A DNA stretch of 64,000 bases from Acidobacteriota bacterium (GTDB lineage Bacteria; Acidobacteriota; Thermoanaerobaculia; Multivoradales; J023). A program made the translations under genes and the position numbers. Shown one piece after another: positions 41,635-50,659 of the stretch; the stretch's first letter is position 1, and each line of letters begins with the position of its first letter. The stretch is taken from NCBI GenBank assembly GCA_029263395.1, contig JAJCXO010000200.1, forward strand, positions 1 through 64,000, given 5' to 3'. The notes beneath the pieces were generated by a model. That model searched no databases. It saw nothing but the letters and a program-made list of their open reading frames with translations, and had not been told where the DNA came from.

Positions 41635-43611
41635 ATGTTTACGTTCAACTATGGCGGCCGTGAGGGGACGGTGCATCGCCTGCACCTCAGCAATCAATAT
41701 GTTGCTGTCCGGACCCACAGCCATCGTCCGGTCGCGTCCTGTGTCCATTCTCGGAGCGGTCGCCAAGCATTAGATCTTGTCGAACCAGTGTTTCAGCTGC
41801 CGGCGGTCGGTATCGAGGTGTTCAAAGTGCGCACTTCGCGTCGGCGAGCGGCGGTCAGAGACCGAGTCCGGCAGGCGTTGACTGAGGAGAGAGAAGTTCG
41901 CTTCGCTGGCTGTGTACTCTACGACCGACGTTCCGGCGAGCCGGTGCTCTACACCGAGAATCTATTTGTCAAGTTCCACAACCACTATTCATTAACCGCC
42001 TGCAAGAAGATCCTGCGCAAGGATGGGTTGCAACTCAAGCGAAAACTCCACTACGCGCACAACGCATTTTTCGTCGCAGCTCCTAGGGGTTGTGGGACTG
42101 AAGTGTTCGCCGCCGCCGAGAGCTTGCTGTACGAGGACGCGGTCGAATGTGTACATCCGGAGTTGGTGCGTGAGGCCCGTCGTTGGGGAGCTTTCCCGGA
42201 GCAGTGGCACCTCGCCAAGACCAAGATCGGCCGACGGGTCATCGACGAACACGCCAATGTGGTTCCGGCGTGGGAGCACAGCGAAGGCGAAGGCATTGTG
42301 ATCGCCATCATCGACGACGGGGTCGATATTGATCACGAGGAATTCCAGACTCCCGGCAAGATTGTGGCGCCGCGCAACGTCTCTCTCAACATCGACAATC
42401 CACGCCCCAGCGGTGGAGACCATCACGGTACCGCCTGTGCTGGCGTCGCCTGTGCTGACGGTCTTTATGGCGCCTCCGGTGTGGCGCCGCGGGCGCGGTT
42501 GATGCCGATTCGGTTGGTTTCTGGCCTCGGTTCGCAGGCCGAGGCTGATGCCTTCTGTTGGTCGACCCAACACGGCGCAGACGTCATCTCGTGCAGTTGG
42601 GGACCACCGGACGGGCGATTCCGCGATCCCGATGATCCGCGGCATCACGCCAAACATCCGCTGCCCGATTCCACCCGGTTGGCGATCGAGTATGCGATCG
42701 AGCATGGTCGGGGTGGCAAAGGCTGTGTGATCGTGTGGGCGGCAGGGAATGGTAATGAGAGCGTCGACAACGACGGTTACGCCAGTCTCGACGAGGTCAT
42801 CGCAGTGGCGGCCAGTAACGACGAGGGTAAGCGCAGTGAGTACAGCGACTTTGGCGATGCTGTCTGGTGCGCTTTCCCTTCCAACGACTACCGGGAATCA
42901 ACTCGCACTCCGGGTATCTGGAGTACCGATCGCTCCGGTGCTGAGGGCTACAATCCGGGGCAGGAATCCCTCGGTGGCCTGTGCGGCAACTATACCAACG
43001 CCTTTAGCGGGACCTCGAGCTCCTGTCCCGGCGTAGCCGGTGTTGTGGCCCTGATGTTGGCCCGCAACCCGGACTTGCGTTGGCATCAGGTCAAGGAGTT
43101 GCTCAAGCAGAGCTGTGTGCAAATTGATCCCAACGGTGGTGCCTATGACGACAACGGGCACAGCAAGCTCTACGGCTACGGTCGAGTCGACACTGCCAGA
43201 GCGGTTGAGCTCGCAGCACCGGTGAGTCCATCGTATGAGGCGATGCACAGCGCACGTCAAGATGTTGACTGGCGGGCCGGCGAGACCGCGAAGCTGAGCG
43301 TCGCGGTGGGGGATCACCAGCCGGTGCGCAGCGTCGAGATCGAGGTTGACCTGGAGCATCCAGAAGTTGACGACCTGGTTGTCTCCCTGGTGCCTCCTGC
43401 TGAAATAGATGGTGGCAAAATCCAGCTCCACGGTCGCAAGAGCCGCACCCTGGCTGATCTCGATCGTGTCTTCGATGCACTCGATACTCCCGCGCTAACC
43501 GCCCTGAAGGGCTGCATCCCGGAGGGGATCTGGACCTTGGAGGTGAGAGACTATGGACGTGGCAAAAACCGCGGATGTCTGCGTCGTTTTGGGGTGCGGC
43601 TAAAATTCTGA
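41635..43611 (+). CDS. Subtilase (S8) with C-terminal P-domain, no signal peptide
   Basis: A 658-residue protein. ATG at 41635 follows GGAGG in GGGGAGGAGAGCAGCGG; an earlier frame start at 41521 is not supported. Residues 1-200 form an N-terminal pro-like region without a signal peptide. The catalytic triad is Asp227 in IIDDGVDIDH, His264 in DHHGTACAG and Ser461 in GTSSSCPGVAG, with an AAGNGN oxyanion-region Asn. Residues about 540-658 form a P-domain (proprotein-convertase type): WRAGETAKLSVAVGDHQPV and GIWTLEVRDYGRG. The overall plan resembles kexin-like subtilases. Without a signal peptide, it may act in the cytosol or be exported by another route. It is divergent from the transglutaminase-like gene. 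Confidence 0.88.
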   Translation: MFTFNYGGREGTVHRLHLSNQYVAVRTHSHRPVASCVHSRSGRQALDLVEPVFQLPAVGIEVFKVRTSRRRAAVRDRVRQALTEEREVRFAGCVLYDRRSGEPVLYTENLFVKFHNHYSLTACKKILRKDGLQLKRKLHYAHNAFFVAAPRGCGTEVFAAAESLLYEDAVECVHPELVREARRWGAFPEQWHLAKTKIGRRVIDEHANVVPAWEHSEGEGIVIAIIDDGVDIDHEEFQTPGKIVAPRNVSLNIDNPRPSGGDHHGTACAGVACADGLYGASGVAPRARLMPIRLVSGLGSQAEADAFCWSTQHGADVISCSWGPPDGRFRDPDDPRHHAKHPLPDSTRLAIEYAIEHGRGGKGCVIVWAAGNGNESVDNDGYASLDEVIAVAASNDEGKRSEYSDFGDAVWCAFPSNDYRESTRTPGIWSTDRSGAEGYNPGQESLGGLCGNYTNAFSGTSSSCPGVAGVVALMLARNPDLRWHQVKELLKQSCVQIDPNGGAYDDNGHSKLYGYGRVDTARAVELAAPVSPSYEAMHSARQDVDWRAGETAKLSVAVGDHQPVRSVEIEVDLEHPEVDDLVVSLVPPAEIDGGKIQLHGRKSRTLADLDRVFDALDTPALTALKGCIPEGIWTLEVRDYGRGKNRGCLRRFGVRLKF

Positions 43612-43616
43612 GATCG

Positions 43617-44570
43617 TCAAGACTCGCCAGGGTCGGTAGGCGATGTAGCGTCGGGATACGATGTAGCGTCGGGATTCGGTGGCGAGAGCTCAGCGGGGCT
43701 ACTGAAATCCATATCCTCACCAGTTACCGGGTCGCGGAATCGTAGGCGCCGAGCGAGCAGTCGCAGCGGACGCTCGAAATCGGGTGGCCCTTTGGGCTGA
43801 AGTGTCGGATAAAACGTATCACCGACGATCGGGTAGCCGAGATCGCAGAGGTGAACTCTCAGTTGATGCTGCTTGCCGGTTTTGGGCCGCAGGCGGAAGT
43901 GGGCGTACCCGTCGTGCCATTTGGCCAGCTCGATATCGGTCACGGTATTCGGCGCTCCCGGGACCGAGGCCATACGAAACCAAGGCTCCCCGCGATCGAG
44001 ACGGTTTTCGACCCGCCACTGGTGTTGGGCCGGTCGAGCCGGCGCATGCGAGATCGCCGAATATTCCTTATCGATGGTCTGTTGGTCGAAGAGCAAATGG
44101 TAGGCAGCTCGGCTGGCCGGATCGATCGAGAACATCACCAAGCCGGCGGTAAGTCGGTCGAGGCGATGTACCGGTGTCAGATCCGTCAGCCCGGTTTTGC
44201 GTTGCAGACGGTAGAGCAGGCATTCGTTGACCCATGGACCGGAAGGAACCACCGGCAAAAAGTGGGGCTTGTGCACCACCAGCAGATGCTCGTTACGAAA
44301 CAGGATGGTTTCCGTGAAAGGAATCTCAGGCTCCTGTTCGACCTCGCGGAAGTAGTGCACCCGAAGTCCGGCGCGGTATGGAGCGGTCAGTTCGAGCGGC
44401 TTGTTACCGTCGGTGACTTTGCCGTCGGCCAATCGCCGCTGCCAGATTTCCCGATCGACCCGGGGGAAACGCTCCACCAGATAATCGATCAAGGTGGCCG
44501 GCGGATCCGCCAACTTCGGCAGGGTGATGGTGGAGGCGCGTGGCGCACGGCTGTGCTCGGTTCCGGGCAT
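43617..44570 (-). CDS. RluA-family pseudouridine synthase
   Basis: A 317-residue protein with an S4-like start (LIDYLVERFPRVDREIWQRRLADGKV) followed by the catalytic domain. The motif VHRLDRLTAGLVMF contains the family's catalytic Asp. HKPHFLPVVPSGPWVN and PKTGKQHQLRVHLCDLGYPIVGD are typical of RluA/C/D. The enzyme converts specific uridines in rRNA or tRNA to pseudouridine. The C-terminal 25 residues (PDATSYPDATSPTDPG) come from an 18-base DNA repeat and are not part of the fold. Its 3' end lies five bases from the subtilase stop; the genes converge. Which RNA is the target cannot be read from sequence. Confidence 0.9.
   Translation of the reverse strand: MPGTEHSRAPRASTITLPKLADPPATLIDYLVERFPRVDREIWQRRLADGKVTDGNKPLELTAPYRAGLRVHYFREVEQEPEIPFTETILFRNEHLLVVHKPHFLPVVPSGPWVNECLLYRLQRKTGLTDLTPVHRLDRLTAGLVMFSIDPASRAAYHLLFDQQTIDKEYSAISHAPARPAQHQWRVENRLDRGEPWFRMASVPGAPNTVTDIELAKWHDGYAHFRLRPKTGKQHQLRVHLCDLGYPIVGDTFYPTLQPKGPPDFERPLRLLARRLRFRDPVTGEDMDFSSPAELSPPNPDATSYPDATSPTDPGES
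43641..43676. repeat. 18-bp tandem duplication in the RluA-like gene tail
   Basis: CGATGTAGCGTCGGGATA and CGATGTAGCGTCGGGATT lie back to back and encode the PDATSYPDATS tail on the minus strand. The GCGTCGGGAT core resembles the 13-base unit upstream of proB. Confidence 0.9.
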
Positions 44571-44859
44571 AACGCTATGGTACCGCTTTAGTCCAGGGAC
44601 CGATCAGTCGTGTCAAATTGGGTTGTGTTCCCTGACCCGCTCGAGGTCCATTTACCACCGCAGAGCTGGACTGACGCTTGGGCTGGTTTTCGCAACCTCT
44701 GGTGGTGGGTTTTTTGCAAGTGGCTGGTTTTTTGCCGGGGGGTATATTTTTTGGTCCTTTCCGGCACCCTTGATAAATGAGGTCGCTTTTTGTCTTAGAT
44801 GACTAAAACGATTTAACTGAAGCCTGTATTCGAAGTGAACTGCCAAAGGAGTTGACCCC

Positions 44860-46839
44860 ATGCGCCCAATCCATTCCCAAACTCGCCGTTCTGTGTGTTG
44901 GGTTCTCTGCCTTGCCCTCTGTCTGATATCGACTAACGGGCAGGCACAGCAGTGTCCGTCTCTGGTCTGGGCCGATGAGTTCGCAGGTAGCTCCGTCGAT
45001 TTGTCGAAGTGGAGTTTTCAAACCGGTGCCGGCGGCTGGGGTAACAACGAGCTCCAGTACTACCGGCCCGAGAACGCCACGGTCAGTGGGGGCATGCTCG
45101 AAATCGAAGCTCGCGCCGAGCGTTACCGTGGCTCCCAGTACACCTCGACGCGGATGCAAACGATCAACCAGGGGGACTTTGACTTCGGCCGCTTCGAGGC
45201 ACGGATCAAGATGACGACCGGCCAGGGTATTTGGCCGGCTTTCTGGATGATGCCGACCGATGAGGTCTACGGCGGCTGGCCACAAAGCGGTGAGATCGAC
45301 ATTATGGAGAACATAGGCTCAGAGCCTACGAGGACCCACGGTACGATTCACTATGGTGCTCTGTGGCCCGACAACAGTTCTTCCGGAGCCAGCTTCACAC
45401 TTGGCGGTGGTGAGGTTTTTGCCGATGGGTTTCACGAATTTGCGGTCGAGAAAGAAGCTGGTGAAATCCGCTGGTACGTTGACGATGTGTTGTTCCTGAC
45501 CAGGAAGCCAGCGGACATCGCACCTCTATTTTGGCCTTTCGATGAACGGTTCCACTTCATTCTCAACGTTGCGGTCGGTGGTAATTGGCCCGGAAACCCA
45601 GATGGGACGACGGTTTTTCCGCAGACTTTGGAAGTTGACTACGTTCGGGTCTATGACGGTTTCATGCCATCGATCAGTGGCGACCTTCTGGTACCTCACC
45701 AAGCGTCTGGAATGGTCTATTCGGTCGCGAACGCGCCGAGTGGGAGCAGCTTCAGCTGGACAGTGCCAGCCGATGCCACCATCACGTCGGGCCAGGGCAC
45801 GAGCTCGGTCACGGTCGATTGGGGAGGCAGCGGCGGTGACGTCGCGGTGGATGTCGCGAGTGCCTGTGGCAGTGACCGGCTGACGATCGCCGTGCAAGTG
45901 GAGGCTCAGTTGTTCTTCGACTTCTCATTCGAGAACTTCGACGACTCAGCCAACGTGACGGTCAATTCTGCACGCACCACCGGAGCGCTCAACGAGGTGT
46001 CGAATCCTGACGCTTCGGGAATCAATACATCCGCACTTTCGGGTGAGTACACTCGCGCTTCCACCAAACAATATGACGTGCTGTTCTACAACACCTCGTC
46101 GGTGGCCGATGCCTCGGAATACGAGACAGCTCAGCGTAAGTTCAAGATCGATGTCTATTCTTCAGCACCGGTGGGAACGGTGGTCCTGCTGCAACTTGAA
46201 GATTCGTCTTTGGCCACGGCCGCCAACTATCCAACCGGGCGTCACAGTCGGTACCAGGCTGTGACCGGCGTTCAGAATCAGTGGGAGCGCCTGGAGCTCA
46301 ACTTTGTCGACGCACCGGATCCGGGTACCGGTGACGGCAATGTCGACAACATCGTGCTGCTCTTGGCCCCCAACTCGCTAACTGGCGATGTCTACCTCTT
46401 CGACAACTTCGACAGTCATACGATTGGCACTACGGGGCCGGAGTGCGGCAATGGGGTCAAGGAGACCGGCGAGGCATGTGATGGCAGCGATCTTGGTGGC
46501 GCCAGCTGCGGGTCGGAGGGCTTCTATTGCGGCAGCCTTTCTTGCAGTGTCAGCTGCACGCTGAACACGGCGAGTTGTGTCGCAGGCTCCTGCGGCGACA
46601 ACACAATCCAGTGCGCGGAGGAGTGTGACGGTTCCTCCTTGGGAGGGACAACCTGTGCGAGTCTCGGTTTCGATAGTGGCGCCCTGGGCTGCGGAGGTGG
46701 TTGTAGTTTCGACACGGGTGCCTGTGTCAGCTCGTGTCTCCCGCCAGGTGCCGGTGCTCCCTGCACGGCAACGACCCTGTGTTGCTCGGGTGTGGGCAAC
46801 TGCTCCGGTGGTAAGCCGTCCAACCGCACCTGTCTCTGA
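44860..46839 (+). CDS. Secreted GH16 beta-glucanase with Cys-rich C-terminal repeats
   Basis: A 659-residue exported enzyme. AAAGGAG precedes the ATG by eight bases. A signal peptide (CLALCLISTNGQAQ) leads into the GH16 beta-jelly roll. The catalytic stretch is SGEIDIMENIG, with Glu145 as nucleophile, Asp147, and Glu150 as acid/base, as in laminarinases and agarases. A beta-sandwich follows (residues about 290-340), then a CBM-like sandwich (QLFFDFSFENFDD, PGTGDGNVDNIVLLL), and finally two copies of the Myxococcus-type Cys-rich repeat (ECGNGVKETGEACDG and CGDNTIQCAEECDG). The substrate is probably beta-1,3-glucan or a related algal polymer. It has its own divergent upstream region against the RluA-like gene. 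Confidence 0.92.
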   Translation: MRPIHSQTRRSVCWVLCLALCLISTNGQAQQCPSLVWADEFAGSSVDLSKWSFQTGAGGWGNNELQYYRPENATVSGGMLEIEARAERYRGSQYTSTRMQTINQGDFDFGRFEARIKMTTGQGIWPAFWMMPTDEVYGGWPQSGEIDIMENIGSEPTRTHGTIHYGALWPDNSSSGASFTLGGGEVFADGFHEFAVEKEAGEIRWYVDDVLFLTRKPADIAPLFWPFDERFHFILNVAVGGNWPGNPDGTTVFPQTLEVDYVRVYDGFMPSISGDLLVPHQASGMVYSVANAPSGSSFSWTVPADATITSGQGTSSVTVDWGGSGGDVAVDVASACGSDRLTIAVQVEAQLFFDFSFENFDDSANVTVNSARTTGALNEVSNPDASGINTSALSGEYTRASTKQYDVLFYNTSSVADASEYETAQRKFKIDVYSSAPVGTVVLLQLEDSSLATAANYPTGRHSRYQAVTGVQNQWERLELNFVDAPDPGTGDGNVDNIVLLLAPNSLTGDVYLFDNFDSHTIGTTGPECGNGVKETGEACDGSDLGGASCGSEGFYCGSLSCSVSCTLNTASCVAGSCGDNTIQCAEECDGSSLGGTTCASLGFDSGALGCGGGCSFDTGACVSSCLPPGAGAPCTATTLCCSGVGNCSGGKPSNRTCL

Positions 46840-47072
46840 GCAACGGGCTGAGCACTGATCGATCGCAGAGCCCAGCAGAATCTCATGCATCGAAGTGATG
46901 CGACTGGGCCGGGATGCAAGAAAAGCACGTTCGTCTTCCGGCTAGTGCCGGGGGGCGGGGGTTTTTAGGGGATAGGCTTTCTCGAGGGATACAATCCCTT
47001 CTTCATGAAAGGCGCGGCGCTTACCACAGCGGGCGTCACCCGAGCCGAAAATCCCCAGCCTTGGAGCCATGG

Positions 47073-47987
47073 ATGAAAGTACTCAGGACCCCTGATGATC
47101 GCTTCGTGGATTTGCCCGACTATCCTTTCGAGCCCAACTATGTCGACGTTCCGGATGGCGACGGCGGCACCCTGCGGATGCACCATGTCGAAGCTGGGCC
47201 GTCTGATGGCGAGGTGGTGCTCTGCCTGCACGGTGAGCCTTCGTGGTCGTTCCTCTATCGTAAGATGCTGCCGCCGTTTGCTGCTGCCGGCTTCCGTGCC
47301 GTAGCCCCTGATCTGGTCGGCTTCGGCCGCTCTGACAAACCTACCGATCGCAGCGACTACAGCTACCAGCACCACCTCGACTGGCTGCAGGCCTGGCTCG
47401 ACGCCGTGGGGCTCACCAACATCACCTTGGTGAGCCAGGATTGGGGTGGCCTACTCGGGTTGCGGCTGGTGGCGGCGAATCCCGATCGTTTCGCCCGCGT
47501 GGTGGTGGCCAATACCGCCCTGCCAACCGGCGACCAGCCGATGCCTGACGCCTTCGAAGCGTGGAAGAAATACAGTCAGGAGACTCCCGAGTTCAACTGT
47601 GGCCAGATTATCCAACGGGCTACCGTGAACGAGCTCAGTGACGAAGTGGTTGCGGCTTACGATGCGCCCTACCCGGACGACAGTTACAAAGCCGGTGCCC
47701 GCCAGTTCCCGGCCCTGGTGCCGGTGACGCCGGACGATCCCGCGGCGCAGCCCAACCGTGAAGCCTGGGGTGTTCTGCGCGGGTGGGCCAAGCCGATGTT
47801 GACCGCCTTCAGCGACAGCGATCCGATCATGCGCGGTGGCGACAAGGTGTTCCAGAAACTGGTACCAGGCACTGCTGGCCAGCCCCACACCACCATCGAA
47901 GGTGGTGGTCACTTCTTGCAGGAAGATCAAGGGGAAGCGTTGGCGGACGTGGTGATCCGCTTCATGCGGGCGACGCCGATCGCGTGA
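47073..47987 (+). CDS. Haloalkane dehalogenase-like alpha/beta hydrolase
   Basis: A 304-residue cytosolic enzyme. GGAG six bases before ATG 47073 selects this start. The nucleophile is Asp123 in VSQDWGGLLG; the adjacent Trp is the halide-stabilising residue typical of haloalkane dehalogenases. His280 lies in GGGHFLQED, and the acid is probably Asp248 or Asp250 in FSDSDPIM. The oxyanion-region HGEPSWSFLYR matches the same family. Reaction: hydrolysis of a carbon-halogen bond to an alcohol; the actual substrate is unknown. Its stop overlaps the following lipoprotein gene by four bases (GTGA), so the two are coupled. No transport genes lie beside it. Confidence 0.9.
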   Translation: MKVLRTPDDRFVDLPDYPFEPNYVDVPDGDGGTLRMHHVEAGPSDGEVVLCLHGEPSWSFLYRKMLPPFAAAGFRAVAPDLVGFGRSDKPTDRSDYSYQHHLDWLQAWLDAVGLTNITLVSQDWGGLLGLRLVAANPDRFARVVVANTALPTGDQPMPDAFEAWKKYSQETPEFNCGQIIQRATVNELSDEVVAAYDAPYPDDSYKAGARQFPALVPVTPDDPAAQPNREAWGVLRGWAKPMLTAFSDSDPIMRGGDKVFQKLVPGTAGQPHTTIEGGGHFLQEDQGEALADVVIRFMRATPIA

Positions 47988-49873
47988 GTTCCACTGGTGT
48001 TTCAGGGGCTCGGTGGTGGCGCCCGAGCCTCGTCGCAGTTTGCCTGCTGCTGGCTGCCGGTTGCGATCGGCCGTCCAGAGTCGACAAGGTCGAGTTGTGG
48101 CGTGATGAGGCGGTGTGGGTCCAGTGGCCGCAGGGTTGGGCGCGAGCGGTCCCTCTCGAGGGACCTCGGACGGTCGCCACCCGCGGCCGTGACACCAGAC
48201 TGCGGGCCATCGCGATACCGAAGGCGGCGGCCGCAACGCTGCGGCTGAAGGCTGGAGATCGCGAGACGGTCCATTTGATCGACCAACCGTTTGCGATCGA
48301 CTTCGATTTTGGGGCGGCCGAGTCGGTTGAGCTGTCGGCTTCAGAGGGTGTGCACCTGCTGCGTCCACGACTGGTTGATCCTGAGCGGCCGCGACGCCGG
48401 ATACTCTTCCTGATGGCGGACACTCTGCGTTTCGACCACGCCACCGAAGAACGTATGCCCGAGATTTTTCGCGATTTTGCCGACGGCACCCGTTTCCTTC
48501 GGGCCTTCAGCCCGGCTGCATGGACGTTGCCGTCGGTGGCGTCAATTTTCACCGGACAGATGCCAGCCAAGCTGCGCGGGCCAGATGGTACCTTGATCTC
48601 GTTGCCGGCGAATGCCCCGACGCTCGCTGCTGAGCTGTCGGATCGCGGTTATGCCACCGTTGCTATCACCGCCAACTTCACGGTGCACCACGAGAACCGC
48701 TATTCCACCGGCTTTGATCTCTTTTTGGTCCCCGATCCCAAGTCGGGTCAGTTTGCTGACGCCAGCTGGTTACGTCAGCTGGCTCTGGAGGCTGCGGGGT
48801 GGCTCGACGACGAGGACCTCTTCCTCTATCTGCAGCCGATGGAGGTCCACGATCCCTACCGCAACCATGAAACCGGTGAAGTGTTGCCGGCGCCCGAAAC
48901 CGGCGACACCGTCAGCGACCAAAAGCTCGATGCCCTGCGTCGCGCCTACGCCAGCGAGGCCGGGTACCTCAGCCGTGAGCTGAGTCAGCTGCGCAGTGAG
49001 CTCGGCTCGTTCGATCTCGAGATCTTGACCGCCGACCACGGCGAGGAGTTTCTCGACCATGGTGGTTTTCGTCACGGTCCGGCGCTTTATCCGGAGTCGG
49101 TCCACGTACCGCTGTGGATTCGGGGCAAGGAGGTTGCTGCCCGCACCGTTGAACAGCCGGTTTCCCTGGTCGGTCTCAAAGACGCCATCGTGGCCGCTGC
49201 TGATGCCTTACGCACGGACGCAGATGTCGGCGACCGGTTGACGGCCGCCTTGACAGCGGAGCGGCCGGTCACTGCCGAGACCTTCAGCTTTGGGCCGCCC
49301 CGTTGGTCGTTGGTCGAGGATGAACAGCAGGTGATTTACTTCGCCCGTCGGTTCGGCCCGGAGCCTGTCGAGCATCCGATCGAACGGTGGCTGCTCGAAC
49401 ATCAACCGCCGGTGGATTTTTCGACCCTGGCAGGTGATCCTGTGGACGATCCGGGCCGCCCCCTAGTCGATCGGTCGATCCGTGCCCTAGTCGATCAATT
49501 TGCGGGCTGGCGGAGGGGGCTTTATTTGTTGTTCCAAGACGGTGCGTCGATCCGTGTCGAGGTCGGACACGTCGAGCGGGATGGTCTGATCTGGGGTGAC
49601 GGTGACCGGGTCGAGGTCACGCCAGCGGACGATGGCCGAATGAGGGTCGAGGTCGAAGCTCCGGCGCCGTTTGTGCTGATCTTCCTGCCTGCGGTGGCGG
49701 AGCAGGATCCTGTGGTTGAGCTGAAGCAGCAGTCAATTCAGCTGACGGGCGCTGTGCCGATCCGTCTCGCCGAGGATGGTCTCGTGGTCTGGCTCGATGA
49801 AGGGCGACCAGCACAAGAGGCCCAAGAGGTTGAGGAGACGCTCGAACGTTTGAGAGCCTTGGGGTATATCTAG
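47984..49873 (+). CDS. Alkaline-phosphatase-superfamily (sulfatase-like) lipoprotein
   Basis: A 629-residue lipoprotein starting at GTG 47984, overlapping the dehalogenase stop. The N-terminus (SLVAVCLLLAAGC) has a lipobox with Cys near residue 27. The core shows FLMADTLRFDH, a DADH-like metal motif in TADHGEEFLDHGGFRHG, and AWTLPSVASIFTG, which takes the place of the sulfatase C-x-P-S-R region. The nucleophile is Thr instead of formylglycine Cys or Ser, as in phosphoethanolamine-transferase- or phosphopentomutase-like relatives. It probably cleaves or transfers a phosphate or sulfate ester at the outer side of the membrane. The C-terminal 150 residues form a beta-rich tail. Pairing with a dehalogenase may reflect breakdown of a xenobiotic or glycan; unproven. 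Confidence 0.78.
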   Translation: MSSTGVSGARWWRPSLVAVCLLLAAGCDRPSRVDKVELWRDEAVWVQWPQGWARAVPLEGPRTVATRGRDTRLRAIAIPKAAAATLRLKAGDRETVHLIDQPFAIDFDFGAAESVELSASEGVHLLRPRLVDPERPRRRILFLMADTLRFDHATEERMPEIFRDFADGTRFLRAFSPAAWTLPSVASIFTGQMPAKLRGPDGTLISLPANAPTLAAELSDRGYATVAITANFTVHHENRYSTGFDLFLVPDPKSGQFADASWLRQLALEAAGWLDDEDLFLYLQPMEVHDPYRNHETGEVLPAPETGDTVSDQKLDALRRAYASEAGYLSRELSQLRSELGSFDLEILTADHGEEFLDHGGFRHGPALYPESVHVPLWIRGKEVAARTVEQPVSLVGLKDAIVAAADALRTDADVGDRLTAALTAERPVTAETFSFGPPRWSLVEDEQQVIYFARRFGPEPVEHPIERWLLEHQPPVDFSTLAGDPVDDPGRPLVDRSIRALVDQFAGWRRGLYLLFQDGASIRVEVGHVERDGLIWGDGDRVEVTPADDGRMRVEVEAPAPFVLIFLPAVAEQDPVVELKQQSIQLTGAVPIRLAEDGLVVWLDEGRPAQEAQEVEETLERLRALGYI

Positions 49874-49937
49874 CGAGCTTCTAGGGTGATGGGTCGTCGT
49901 CCACAATCATTTGATGTCGACCTATCCTTGGGTCAAA

Positions 49938-50538
49938 TGGTGGATAGCTCGGCAGGTCACTACCTCAATCAGACCCTCTTTTGCCCCGGCGCAGATCCGA
50001 ACTGCGACTTTCGATTGACGAAAGTCCGACATCCAATACGACCCGCTGTCGCAGCAGGACTCGATAGGTGGGTGCGAACTTCGAGCAAACCGGCACCCAT
50101 TACGTGTGGGTCCGCGCCTGGGCGCTAGGTGGCGGCGACGACTCCGTTCATTTTGGCTTGGATGGAGCAGTACTCGGCACCTCAGATCGCATTCAGGTTT
50201 CACCAGCGGGTGGCTGGGCTTAGACCAAGGGGACCATGGACTGCACCGACGCGACCGTCAACATTCCGTCGACGGGTGAGCATAAGCTCAGCCTAGTGAT
50301 GCGCGAAGATGGTTTGATTGTCGACAAGGTTGTGCTGACGACCAACGCCTCCTTCGCTCCGACGGGCAATGGACCGTCTGAAAGCCCATTCGAGGGTTCA
50401 GCATGCTCGCCGGACCCTTGCTCCGACTCCTTCCAGCAGGATGTTGGCATCAATGACATCGTTTCGAGGGAGGTAGAGCACTTCGTGCTTCGGAGCGGTG
50501 GGATTGTTGGTTGCAAATCCCACCGCCCGCGTGTCTAA
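49938..50538 (+). pseudogene. Remnant of a secreted carbohydrate-active or adhesin-type protein
   Basis: From about 50077 one frame reads FEQTGTHYVWVRAWALGG, GDDSVHFGLDGAVLGTSD, then is stopped by TAG at 50221-50223 and resumes STGEHKLSLVMREDG and LIVDKVVLTTNASF. These are typical of the C-terminal beta-domain found on secreted glycoside hydrolases. The stop falls at a position where homologous domains usually have Trp (GWVWT-like). Upstream, related sequence (MVDSSAGHYLNQTLF) is in another frame with further stops. No promoter or start is supported, so the locus is decayed. Confidence 0.65.
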
Positions 50539-50546
50539 CAGGCATG

Positions 50547-50576
50547 ACCGCAACCGACCGTACCGCAACCGACCGT
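50547..50576. repeat. 15-bp tandem duplication
   Basis: Two adjacent copies of ACCGCAACCGACCGT lie upstream of the sigma-factor gene. They sit in its probable leader region. Confidence 0.85.
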
Positions 50577-50659
50577 GCTGCAGACCTGGGAACCCAACGA
50601 TCGGACGTGTCGTCCAACTTAGTTGAAACCGACCGCGACCTCGCGAGTAAGGGGACAAC

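Noticed and set aside
47984-49873. Ordinary formylglycine sulfatase
   Set aside because: The CxPSR motif is absent, with WTLPS in its place.
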